Below are positions 45,407 to 55,916 of a stretch of 64,000 nt of DNA, in pieces (positions within the stretch are counted from its first letter, which is position 1; each line of letters opens with the position of its first letter). The DNA comes from Diplolepis rosae (taxonomy: Eukaryota > Arthropoda > Insecta > Hymenoptera > Diplolepididae). The DNA lies in the NCBI GenBank assembly GCA_030998225.1, contig JAPYXD010000259.1, positions 3,767,001 through 3,831,000 on the forward strand, in the 5' to 3' direction. The notes beneath the pieces are model-generated. The model searched no databases, was not told the DNA's origin, and was given only the letters and a program-made list of their open reading frames with translations. Position numbers and translations under genes: made by a program.

Positions 45407-45586
45407 TCATACGGTGAAAAAATTGGTTGTCCTTTTTAATTCATTGGTCTCTGGGGCGCCATTCAATTTATTGGTTGACACAACCAATTAGCATAGCCAA
45501 GAATTGGTTGTGTCAACCAATAAATTGAATGGCGCCCCAGAGTCCAATGAATTTGAAAAGGACAACCAATCTTTTTTTCAGTATGA
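45407..45586. mobile_element. 180-bp fold-back MITE
   Basis: Ends TCATACGGTGAAAAAATTGG and its imperfect complement. The arms share GGTTGTCCTTTT, TTCATTGG, TCTGGGGCGCCATTCAATTT and ATTGGTTGACACAACCAATT, giving nearly full pairing with a loop of about 12 nt around 45496. Non-coding. Confidence 0.8.
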
Positions 45587-46807
45587 ATAATTCTCAAATT
45601 TCATATAACATTGGTTTCATTTACCTAAAATATAATAACCGAATATCTTTTATCCATAATTTACATTTATCCTTGTTAGCGTGTCACATAATTCCTATTT
45701 TGTCTACTTACTATTTATCATAATTTTTACTAATTTGAATTTTTATTTTGCATATTATTTTTTGTACCGAATTGGCATTTGATAGAATCTTCATTTAGCC
45801 GAATTATCATTTGCCATAAATTTTACTTTTTCAAATAACCTATTATTCATTTGTATAAATCTTTACTTTTCATGCATCGAAAATGAAATCCATGAGAATA
45901 AATTCAATGTTGTCAAAAATAATATCCATAATTAGGTGGCTAATTTTAATTAGCAATCAGTGAAGCTCGTTGTGTAGTGAATGTGAGTAGTGCTAAATAA
46001 TATTTTTAATTAACTCATCCCTACTCGTATGGGTCGTCACGTAATTTTTTTGTTACGAATGACTGCCTCTACTAGAGAATAATATGATTCCGTGATCCAC
46101 GTGTCACCCCTCAGGTTTATGATCCATCAAACAAGCCACTCTTGAGAGACGAGTCAACTTCGATGCATTCTAGGTCGGTGGACGTTGCTATAATCGCAAG
46201 GAGGAAGTGGATCTTGGACGTCACAATTCTCCTGGTCAATGATCCGTTTAAGACCACTTTAATGTTTGTTTGATGCTCACAAAGGAAACTCTAGTAGCTG
46301 GAAGAAAATCTCGCCTTCCTATCTCGTTCCTCCTAATAGTGTCCACGGGTGGCACATCAAGGACATGTTATTTCGTTTCTGAACATCAATCCTCTTTTCG
46401 ACCCCATCAGTTTTTGATCTACGGACTTCCATTTATGCGACATTGCCTCTTTTCCATCGTATATTACCTTTTTATTCAATCATAATTTAATTTTGAATGT
46501 AATACCGGCTTTATAAACTCCTAATGACTTTTGTTTTTCGAAAAGATAGTTTCTTGTTATAAATAGTAGAAAACATTCTTCATTGTTTTTTTATTATTCT
46601 TTTCTTAATTCCCCGAACCCTTAAGCTTTTAAGCTGGAAAAAAATATTTTAAGAAAATAAAATTTTGGTTTATAGTAAATATAACTCTCATTTGGAAAAA
46701 ACTTTTAATGGTATAGAATTTTCATTTCCTATCCTTAGGACCCACCCCCCAAATGGAAATATCACCCCAATCGCTTGACAATGCTTTAATTTTACTTCCC
46801 ATCGTTT
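45587..46807. other. Spacer, no gene confirmed
   Basis: 46030-46440 is less AT-rich and unique (for example GATCCACGTGTCACCCCTCA). No recognisable coding domain or repeat. Confidence 0.4.
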
Positions 46808-46945
46808 AATTCGAGAGAGGCAAGGGGACTAACGTTCGAAAAGCACTCGGATTCATGAGAGGCAAGGAGATTCATGTTCGAAAAGCACCCCGATTCATCA
46901 GAGGCCAGAGGACTCATGTTCAAAAAGCATCCTGACCTCACCAAT
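46808..46945 (+). repeat. 42-bp minisatellite, about 3 copies
   Basis: GAGAGGCAAGG, GATTCATGTTCGAAAAGCAC and ATTCATSAGAGGC recur every 42 bp with several substitutions. Because the period is a multiple of three, the minus-strand frame there shows a 14-residue repeat (SGCFSNMNLLASDE-like). I take it as repeat-driven and not a gene. Confidence 0.7.
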
Positions 46946-47073
46946 GAGAGTTGATTTTTATGTACATCACTATTCACTACTTCTAAGGGTGGTTTTCAAT
47001 ATTCCGTTACCGTTAGGGGTAGTTTTCGATTCGGATATTCTTGTCACAAATTTTTAATCTATTTTCAAAAATA

Positions 47074-48188
47074 CAGGGTGGGCCATCTAACATTTGGAAT
47101 CCGAATTTGAATCGGCTACAAAAATAAAGCTTATGTATATTTTTCCAAAAGTGTGGTTTTATTAGAAAGATCGAACCTTTCCATTTAAGAATGAAACACA
47201 ACATCATTCAAATTACTGCCACGGCTGACCTTACAGTACCCCATTCGATCAACCCAATTTTCCAGTACATTTTCGATTGTTTGGACAAAAGGTCAATAAG
47301 TTCAATAAGCAAAATTGTCGCATTGGGGGCTCAGAAAATCCAAACGTCATCATTGAGAAGCCGATAAACCCACGAGTGACTGTTTGGTACGGTGGCATCA
47401 TTGGGCCATTTTTATGGAAAATGAGCAAGGAGCCGCTGTTACGGGCAATGTTGAGCGTTACCGTGCCATGCTCAACGAATTTTTGTTTCCTAAAATTGAA
47501 AAGGATGTCATGGACGTTATTTGGTTTCAACAGGACGGGGCCACTTGCCACACAGCTAACGTAACAATCGATCTTTTGCGCGCCGTTTTCGGAAATCGAA
47601 TAATCAGCCGAAATTCTGATATCGATTGGCCGCCTCGGAGCCTTCATTTGACCCTGTTAGACTATTTTTTTTGGGGAGCCGTTAAGGATAAGTATTACGC
47701 TTACCATCTAGAGACGATTAAGGCCTTGAAACACGAAATCAAAGAATAACGTCCATGTCATCCTTTTCAATTTTGGGAAACAAAAATTCGTTGAGCATGG
47801 CACGGTAACGCTCAATATTGACCGCAACGGCAGCTCCTTGCTCATTTTCGAAAAAAATGGCCCAATGATGCCACTGTACCAAACAGTCATTCGTTGTGGG
47901 TTTATTGGCTTCTCAATGATGACATTTGGATTTTCTGAGCCCCCAATGCGACAATTTTGCTTATTGAACTTATTGACCTTTTGTCCAAACAATCGAAAAT
48001 GTACTGGAAAATTGGGTTGATCGAATGGGGTACTGTAAGGTCAGCTGTGGCAGTCATTTGAATGATGTTGTGTTTCATTCTTAAATGGAAAGGTTCGATC
48101 TTTCTAATAAAACCACACTTTTGGAAAAATTTCCATAAGTTTTTTTTTATAGCCGATTTAAATTCCAAATGTTAGATGGCCCACCCTG
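47074..48188. mobile_element. DD41D mariner derivative rearranged as a fold-back
   Basis: Ends CAGGGTGGGCCATCTAACAT are present at both sides in inverted orientation, with TA at 47072-47073 and 48189-48190. The left arm (47074-47521) contains the leader and N-terminal half of the transposase. The right arm (about 47746-48188) is an inverted copy of that same 5' part. Between them 47522-47745 keeps the catalytic core. So the normal 3' end has been replaced by a second, inverted 5' end, and the complete structure evidently transposed, since it is flanked by a TA duplication. Confidence 0.8.
47384..47749 (+). pseudogene. DD41D-type mariner transposase fragment
   Basis: The open part begins VRWHHWAIFMENEQGAAVTG, continues NVERYRAMLNEFLFPKIE, then WFQQDGATCHTA (second Asp) and WPPRSLHLTLLDYFFWG (third Asp). 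There are 41 residues between the two aspartates, the spacing of the DD41D (rosa/visitor-type) mariners. It ends ETIKALKHEIKE. Upstream, remains of the N-terminal half lie in other frames (FDCLDKRSISSISK and similar), so frameshifts have broken it. Not functional as read. Confidence 0.8.
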
Positions 48189-48190
48189 TA

Positions 48191-48879
48191 GATATGAACT
48201 GAACATTAATAAAAGTGCATTTTCTGGCGCATCACCAGTGGTAGGAGTGGGTTTTGATGTTTTTTACTGTTAGAGGTAGTTTTCGTTTCGGACCTTTTCG
48301 CTACAAATTTTTTATGTGATTTGAAGCATACATGTAAGATCCCAACTCTAAAAAAAATGTCGCCTCAACGTTATGCTCATTTTCATTTTTTAGCAATTTT
48401 CGCACTTTTTGACAGGGTGTAAAACTAAAGGGGTGCAACCATCGCATTCGATAAATTTTCCATGATTAGATGCATCCTTCATTTTTAAAATGACACCTTA
48501 ACGATTTCGATATGTTCATTTTTATGGAAATTACTATTTTTCAAAGTAGGTGGTGCCTATGTGTACCACCTGTCGTTAAAGGGTTAAAAGAAGTTGAATG
48601 ATCGACGTAAGAATCGACTCAATAGATCAACTGGCGGTAACTACTAATAAATAATAATCCCATTACCTTCTTAATCACTTTATCCTCATCCGGTAGAGAA
48701 CATGGGATTTTTTTTTATAGAAAAGTGTGGTAATTGAAATATTGAGAATCTCTAAAACTTGTGAAATATTACCAGTATATTAAAAAATTTGTATATTACT
48801 TATAGGATAAAGAGAAAGCTCAACAAATTTTAATTGAAATATATTAAATTTCATATAATCAAAAATTTTGCGGACTTAA
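48191..48879. other. Spacer with a duplicated GTAGTTTTCG block
   Basis: GTTAGAGGTAGTTTTCGTTTC with CGCTACAAATTTTTTAT (48270-48317) repeats a block at about 47010-47060 on the other side of the DD41D element. CGTTAAAGGGTTAA at 48574-48587 is a lone CCCTTT-type TTAA terminus without a partner seen. No gene. Confidence 0.45.
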
Positions 48880-49096
48880 GGGGGTCTTCTACTTTGAAGG
48901 CTGCTTTTTGTTACTTTTTTCCGAAATTTATTTGAGGAACCATAAGAGCGTTTACATATTACACGTAGATGATTTTACTGGCCACTCACTTTTCAATCGA
49001 ATTTCGAAAAATCCTTTTTGTCACCTATTGTACGGATATTTTAGATGCGATTTACCAAATAAAAATGACTTTTTTGGACCCAAAAAATAGACCTCC
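48880..49096. mobile_element. 217-bp piggyBac-type MITE
   Basis: TTAA at 48876-48879 and 49097-49100; ends GGGGGTCTTCTACTTTG and, inverted, GGAGGTCTATTTTTTGG. The GGGGGTC end is shared with the element at 52019-52732. No coding content. Confidence 0.65.
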
Positions 49097-49100
49097 TTAA

Positions 49101-50192
49101 AAAAGAAAAATACCCGAAAATTGTCAAGTCTTAAAACGTTAAGAAATGTGAAGTCTATTTGTAAATGGAAATTACAATGAAATTTGGAATTTGAGAAGAT
49201 GAGTAAGTTCAGGAATTATTTATCTTAAAATTGAAAACCTCTAAGACCTAAAAATAAATGTGCTTACAATAAATAATTTCTAGTTCAACAAAAAAAATCC
49301 ATTTTCTGGTTTTTCCGATCGAATGGCCACCCTTTTATCTTTAAGATCTCAAAGTAAGGTTTCAGAATTTGCAAGTCGTGAACTAGTATCCAATACGAGA
49401 CGTAAAATTATGATTTAATATCACGATCTGGATACTGAAACGCCAGACTAGAATTACATTCGAGAAAAATATCGCATCAATTTTTTGTCCCGCGGTGAAG
49501 TAAATTGCAAATTGTGGACTGTGTCTCCGTATGTCTAGAAGACTATGAGTCATTTTCTTTCATAAGTTACGATCTCCGGCGGAAGCCGTTATTCAAAAGC
49601 ACTAAAAACTGTTCGAATGGGAAGAATCGCGTCTGTACCAGCGTGAAGAAGGGTAACTCGACTCGACACCCTGTGCGTTTGCTATTCGGTATCGTCGCCA
49701 TCGTTATGACAGCACGGACCGCTGGATTATGGAAATCAAGAAACGACCTTTGTTTTTCCCCAGTCTCTATGACTCGCGTTTTTCTTTTCTACCCTCTTTT
49801 TCGAAGCCTTCTTCGAGTGATATAAGTAGACATATATATGTCTATCGACCCCTTCGGTCCGGCAAATATAGCCACACACGAATGACTTTCCTCACGCCTA
49901 TTTGGAAGTATAAGTTCAAGCTCGTATCTTGGTCTCTCGTAACCCGACAACTTCTTTTACTCTAGAGACCACCCTCGACTTTGTCTATTACGACGATGTA
50001 AACATCAGAACACATCTACTCGAAGCTGACGGCTGATCTTATCAGCCGTTGTTTCTTTCGGAAAAACCTTGTCTCAAAATGGCTAAGAGAAATGAAAGGA
50101 GATGATAGACACTAGGGTGGGTTGAAAATAAATACTTCTAGAATTCAAAATTGGTACAACCCGGAAAATTAGCGTATTTGGATCCTAAAAAA
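49101..50192. other. Spacer, partly unique and less AT-rich
   Basis: 49490-50090 is richer in G and C, matches no repeat here and has a 106-codon frame at 49505-49825 without a recognisable domain. It may be host-derived unique sequence. No gene is called. Confidence 0.4.
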
Positions 50193-50816
50193 TCTGCCCG
50201 CTTCCCGTACATTCAAGTTTATTTCTTGTAATTTGATATTAAGGCTCAAGTCAATTTTATAATATTGTAAATGTGAATTACATTTTCTGGAAGTTACTAA
50301 ATTTGTTTTTTTGTTGTTGAAAAATTTTTTTTATAGTAAAATTTATTTCAGTAGATTAATGATTTGATACATGATAATGTACATATTGAAGAGTTCAAAA
50401 AAATTTTTTGGTTATTTTTATCTAAATGCGGCGAAGATATGGCAGCCTGAAAAAAAACTCCTTTTTGCTGGCGACCACGATTTCTGAACTTTGGAGCGAC
50501 TGAAAGCAAAAATACAAAATTATTCTTGAAGAGTACATAAATGGCTATAGCCGGTAGTAGAATCATGATAAACAATGAAAAATAAAAAAATGGCGGACGT
50601 TGAAACTTTTTTTCCCATTTTTACCACTGCAATTGTTTAAAAAGATTATTAATTATTAATTAAAAATTATGATTCTACTACCGGCTATAGCCATTCATGT
50701 ACTCTTTAAGAATCATTTTGTATTTTACTTTCAGTCGCTCCAAAGTTCAGAAATCGTGGTCGCCAGCAAAAAGGAGTTTTTTTTTCAGGCTGCCATATCT
50801 TCGCCGGATTTAGATA

Positions 50817-51951
50817 CACGGAAAAAATTTGTCGCTTAAAAAGTCATCGACTTTGTATAATACTCGTGGATAGGTTAGAAAGTCGACTAAACATTATGAG
50901 CCTCCTTATTGAAGAATATGATAGATAGTCGCTGAAAATGTAAAACGTAAATTCGAAAGTTTAAGTGACAGTCGCGGAAAATTTAAAACACCGTGGGTTG
51001 GGTTCCATTGTCTCTAAACCAGGCATCGAAACTCTAAGTGACAGTCGAAGAAAATTTTGAACAGTGTAAAAAGGAAATTTTTATTTTCTGTGATATGATC
51101 CTGCACTTATATAGTTAATTATTTTTCACTTTTACATTACCTATATAATCCTAATATGAACTTACCATTATATTTAACACTGCACATTACAGAAACGCAA
51201 TTTTTTATAAACACTTCGCAGCACCGAGAACCGAACGCTCGCACGCACGCACGCATCCTAACCCAATTCTAATCGCACGCCTTAACCCGCATATCCGATA
51301 CATGTCGTGGAGACTTGTGTAAAATATTTGGATCACATTCAGAGTTTGAAGGCAAAACTAAAATAATAGATAAATTTCAAATTTGACGTAATACACTTTA
51401 TCAAGGTAAACATATACTTACTCGGAACTAATTCTTCAATGTACGCTTCAATCCAGATTCAAACGAAACCAAACGACACGTAATCTCAAAATCTAACCAA
51501 AATTATTACAAAAACATAAAGCTGAGCTGCATTGTCTGCTGTGCGATGCTACGAATTACGTTTCTGCGCATCGCTTTTTGCGACTGTCGAAGAAATTTTA
51601 GAAGACGGCATATAAAATCTGATGGACTTTAGAATACAATTTACAAAACTATTTGTTTGAATTACTTTCATTTCAAATTATTCGATAGTCTTTTAAAATC
51701 TATGACAAATGAATCCAAAGATTATGAAACTTTTCATTACTTTTTAGAAAAGATCAGTTAGTGTTTAAAATACTTTTATAATAGTAAATACGCGACTTTT
51801 TTTCTTCGACCTGGTTTTCTAAAAGTTAGTCGACTTTTTTCTACTATTTCCTAAAAGTCATTGAAACCTTACAAGACTTTCTCCGATTTTACTTTCTGTC
51901 CACGACTCTTCGAATAGTCTGTTAAATTTTAAGCGACAAATTTTTTCCGTG
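50817..51951. mobile_element. TA-flanked element, 1135 bp, TIR CACGGAAAAAATTTGTCGC
   Basis: Ends CACGGAAAAAATTTGTCGC and GCGACAAATTTTTTCCGTG are perfect inverted termini, and subterminal AAAAGTC and GTCGACT words continue the symmetry. TA flanks at 50815-50816 and 51952-51953. The opposite arm of the surrounding palindrome reads TTAGATAAAAATAA (complement near 50420), exactly the sequence expected before insertion. No transposase; the interior has a CGCACGCACGCACGC run near 51240. Confidence 0.85.
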
Positions 51952-52018
51952 TAAAAATAAACAAATATTTTTTTTTTGAACTCTTCAATACGTACATTAT
52001 CATGTAACAAATCATTAA

Positions 52019-52732
52019 GGGGGTCTCCTCATCAGTGGCTCATAAAAAAGGTGGTTTTTTAGGATTTTTTTAAAACATGAAAACAGCAAGAGAAACAAAT
52101 GATCTTTTGCGTATCTTTGAACATATATTTATTCAAGAATAAAAAGTTTTTTGAATGTCAAAATAAATAAAAATGGCGGATTTATAAACAATCTCGCGCA
52201 GCAGCTCGCCGCGGACAACTCAAACTTCGTAAAAAATTCAGCCCGTAATTTTTACCTGAAACAAAAAATTAAAATACTTCCTTATTCGGAAGGCTTTTCT
52301 GCACAGTATAGTCTATTATGGTGATTGAAAGTTGAAATTTAAATATTTTAGTCATTTTTTAATAAAGTACTCGATTTTTCGGCCTTTTTTTAGCAGTATG
52401 TGCGTTAATAACATTGTAAAAAGAGATTTTTTAATACATTTTTTTGACTCAGTCTGTACACAATTAAATTATCTAAAAAACAGTGTTTTACTTGTATACA
52501 TAGCTTTTATAGTTTTTTTGTAATCGTGCACGGAATTTAAAAAAACATGGTTTTCATAAAATGGGCTTTAAAGTTTTTCGAAGGAAAAAAATCAAATTCT
52601 TGGTACTGTAACTCATAAACTACTTTGAGTCGGACTTTGAAACTTTGCAAGAATATTCTCAGATAATAATTCTAACGATTGAAGCAACAACAGAAAATCG
52701 ATTTTTTGAAGCTGACTGATGAGGAGACCCCC
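52019..52732. mobile_element. piggyBac-type element, 714 bp, TTAA duplication
   Basis: TTAA at 52015-52018 and 52733-52736; ends GGGGGTCTCCTCATCAG and CTGATGAGGAGACCCCC are perfect 17-bp inverted termini. The opposite palindrome arm shows the unoccupied CAAATCATTAATCTACTG sequence (complement near 50360). No transposase frame; the interior is AT-rich. Confidence 0.9.
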
Positions 52733-52920
52733 TTAATGTACTGAAATTAATTTTACTATGAAAAAAAAAAAGAATTGTGAAAAAACGCTAAATAAATGTA
52801 TACTACCCCCTTAAGGAAAACATTCTCATCATAACACTCGCACTTTGCGCTCAATTTTCTGTATACATTTCCATAATTTTCTAATGTATGACATGATGAA
52901 AATAAATATATATTTTTTTT

Positions 52921-53139
52921 TGTGACGAACAATGGCGAAATCTTTTATAGACGTAGTACAGAACTCTCCTAGGACGGGTCTAGGCATACCTGTTAAAACC
53001 AAAAAACCCCTCGAACCATATTGCTGCTCGCGGGACCGCCTTTCGGCTTTAAACTTCACGAGCAGTTGGTTTAGGTTTTAAGTCATGAACGATTCTTTCG
53101 TCGTTCGTTCCCCCGAGACCCTCCCCCGCACCCTTTCAA
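52921..53139 (+). mobile_element. GC-richer insert of unknown type in family X
   Basis: Compared with family X copies 3 and 7, the sequence between ATATATTTTTTTT and CAATAAAGAAAAACAATCGT is extra. It holds CTCTCCTAGGACGGGTCTAG, CTGCTCGCGGGACCGCC, GAGCAGTTGGTTTAGGTTTT and CCCCCGAGACCCTCCCCCGC. Termini and duplications are not clear, and no tRNA fold or coding frame was recognised. It could be the 3' end of a retroelement or host-derived sequence. Confidence 0.4.
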
Positions 53140-53518
53140 TAAAGAAAAACAATCGTAAACTTTATTTAAGCAAACGATTTTCCATTTCAACGCTTATTTA
53201 GTATCTCACATATTTTGATTAAAAAAAAAGAATTTTTGATTTTCAATATTTTAAAATCAAAATATAAATTATACATCTTGTCAAAAAATGTCCTCATGAG
53301 AATTTGTAGAACTCATTCAGGCAAATAATTTTCCATCTCAAGGTTTTTTTCGCATTTCACATATTTTGTTTAAAATATTGAATTTTTAACTTTAATTCGT
53401 ATTTTTTCAAATTGAAACGAAAAATATATGTTTTATCAGAAACTATGTCAGAAAAAATTTGTAGATCTTATTGAAATAAATAATTTTGCAAACTTACGTT
53501 TTTTTCGTACTTCACATA

Positions 53519-54320
53519 CACTCGAGGTTCCCTATAACGAGAAGCTCGAGCATCGGAGACCTCTCTGTATCGAGCGCGAGAGGGATCCCCTCCATATCCT
53601 ACTTGTTGCTACGCGCTGTTATGCGTATTATATGATGCGTGCAGTCAGTGTGTCAGTGATGCCATGTGAATAATTGTATGTACATAGTAAATTGATGATT
53701 GAAATTATTTGACGGTATGTACTCAAAAAACTAAAAATATAATAATATAATAATAAAAATATCTATGCTTATCATGTGTATTTTTGAATATTTCCAGAAA
53801 AAAAGAAAGTCTTGATGGTAAATGTAATAAACAGTAATATTAATGTTAAAATGTTGCTGTTGGTTTTCATTTATAAAAAATGCGTTTCGAAATATAGTAT
53901 TACAAATGTAGTTTTGATCACAATAATAAACTGCGCAAAATTATACATATTGATTAATTGTAATTATATAAAATTTTCATACATATTGTTTAAAAAGGGA
54001 GAATTTTACTTATCTACAGTAATGTGTGAAATATCAAAATTTCCAAAAAAACTTATGCAATTTTAATGTTCGATAACCGACTTTACTCCAAAATATTGAA
54101 AACTCCAGATTGGAAAAATTAAATATTAAATTTTTCATTTCAAATACTGTAAAATTACACAATTAAGTAATTTTTCAATAATTGACTAATTATTTTCTCA
54201 TTAATGTGTGATTGAAGCCATCAAACTCATTGATTACTGTTTCAAATTCGAGCGCGCTTCATTCCGTAGTAGTGGGGGAAGAGGGGTCGATCGTCTGCTA
54301 GTTATAGGGAATCTCGAGTG
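53519..54320. mobile_element. TA-flanked element, 802 bp, TIR CACTCGAGRTTCCCTATAAC
   Basis: Left CACTCGAGGTTCCCTATAAC and right GTTATAGGGAATCTCGAGTG are 20-bp inverted termini with one mismatch, with TA at 53517-53518 and 54321-54322. Other family X copies read CACATATTATTGTTAAAAAA at this site, showing the empty target. Near each end is a GC-richer patch (GAGCGCGAGAGGGATCCCC; GGGGGAAGAGGGGTCG) around an AT-rich core. No transposase. Confidence 0.85.
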
Positions 54321-54500
54321 TATTATTGTTAAAAAATAGATTTTTCGATCTTCAATAGTATTTTTTTTAATTTAAAAGAAAAATATACATCTTATAAAAA
54401 AATTTTGCGGATTAACTGTGTAGATCTTTTTGTAGTAAACAATTTTATATGATAACGTATTTCGTAATACATATGTATACATATGTCAATATTAGGGAAA

Positions 54501-55058
54501 CTTCACGGAGAAAAATAGTTGAAGTAATTTTACTCAACTCTGTCGATTAAACTAGGGACATAAGGACATTTGAACATCTATTGAATCCTAGTCGGGCAAA
54601 ATGAATTTGATATATACCTAATTCACCCAAAGTGAATAACAATAAGCGTTACATAGGGAATAGTAAGGAGTTGAGTAAAACGTTATCCACGACAGGGCAC
54701 CAACATGCGCCAGTGGGTTAACAAGAAATGTATAAGTATATCACCGACGCTTGAGGTGCTTCAAACCGTAGTAAAAACTGTTTCTTTAAACCGAAGAAAA
54801 ACCTGTCAAATAAATAATTTTGTTAAATCAAAAAAGCTATCTGATTTAACAAATTCGTTAGTTATAGTAACAAAATATTTACCCTGTTCAAATCTAATCA
54901 TTTCATTCTAATTATGCACACTGCAATCTATAATATAATTTTCGTTATCATTTTTTATTTTTTCAATATGGCGGCTTATACATGAAAAAGGTGAAGAAAT
55001 TCGAGATTTCAAATTTGTCAATAAATTTGTGATCAATGAGTAAAGAAACATAAAAAAA
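54501..55058. other. AT-rich spacer with a partial MITE
   Basis: CACGGAGAAAAATAGTTG (54511) followed by TTTTACTCAACTC, and later GAGTTGAGTAAAACG (54670), suggest a small decayed fold-back element. No gene. Confidence 0.4.
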
Positions 55059-55881
55059 TCTGCCCGCTTAGCGGGCACATTCTCATCGCGCGCTTCGCGC
55101 ACAGCTCGCTTCGCTCGCGAGTTTAAGCGCGCCTAGGGCGCACGATTCGATCGTCGCGCTTCGCGCTCCGTAATATTCGATCGTCGCGCTGCGCGCTCGG
55201 TCTTATGCTCTTCGCATACATTTAATTTTTTTTTTTATAATTTGATACTGAAGCTCAAACCAATTTTATAATTACATTACAGATGATGTGAATTACACAT
55301 TTTCTCAAAGTCACTCTATTTCTTTTTGAATTTAAGTGATACAGGAAATTCAATTTACTTAAGGCTCTATCAGCCTTAAGGAACACATTCTCATCATGAC
55401 GCTCGCGCTTCGCGCTCGATTTTCTGTATACATTTCAGTAACTTTTTAATAAATTACATAATTAAAATAATTTATTTTCTTCCAAATCTCTCAAAAAGAA
55501 AAAACAATCGTAGAACTTATTTAAGGAAACGATTTTACAGAACAACGCTTATTTTGTATCTCACATATTTTGTCTAAAAAATGGAATTTTTGAATTTTGA
55601 ACGTATTTTTTGGAATTAAAACGAAAAATATATGTTTTACCAGAAACTGCGTCAGACAAAATTTGTAGATCTTTTGAAACGAACAACTTTGTATTCTTAC
55701 GTTTTTTTCGTATTTTACATATTATTGTTAAAAAATTGAATTTTGGATTTTCAATAGTTTTTTTACATTCTCATAATGGATGAGAAGGTATTGGTTTTAT
55801 GTGAAAAATGACTTTCGATATTTTCATCAAATCTTTACGTTTTGAGACCCCCTGAGTCATAAAAAAGGGTTTTTACGAAAG

Positions 55882-55916
<35 letters not shown>

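Larger units (their letters stand above)
50318..52812. mobile_element. Fold-back element with two nested insertions
   Basis: The left arm (about 50318-50575) and right arm (about 50660-52812, minus insertions) share GATTCTACTACCGGCTATAG, TTTCAGTCGCTCCAAAGTTC, CGTGGTCGCCAGCAAAAAGG and AGGCTGCCATATCTTCGCC in inverted order. The right end reads, inverted, GGGGGTAGTATACATTTATT next to TTAA (52813-52816), so it is probably a piggyBac-type element whose left terminus is lost. The right arm is interrupted at 50817-51951 and 52019-52732; the left arm preserves both empty sites. Confidence 0.75.
50193..54500 (+). repeat. Family X interspersed repeat, copy 6, heavily interrupted
   Basis: It starts TCTGCCCGCTTCCCG and reaches AAGTTACTAAATTTG, where a fold-back element enters (about 50318-52812). 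It resumes at TTAAGGAAAACATTCTCATC (52813). A GC-richer insert follows at about 52921-53139, then the 145-bp repeats, then a TA-flanked element at 53519-54320. The final repeats fade near 54500. The host copy itself is about 1 kb. Confidence 0.7.

Noticed and set aside
46792..46977. Small protein with 14-residue repeats
   Set aside because: The repeat follows directly from a 42-bp minisatellite and there is no other gene evidence.
47249..48168. Antisense open frames across the DD41D element as separate genes
   Set aside because: They are reverse-strand or inverted-arm readings of the same transposase region.
51230..51300. Telomere-like or CG-rich functional site (CGCACGCACGC, AACCC words)
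   Set aside because: The run is short and lies within a non-autonomous element; there is no tandem telomeric unit.
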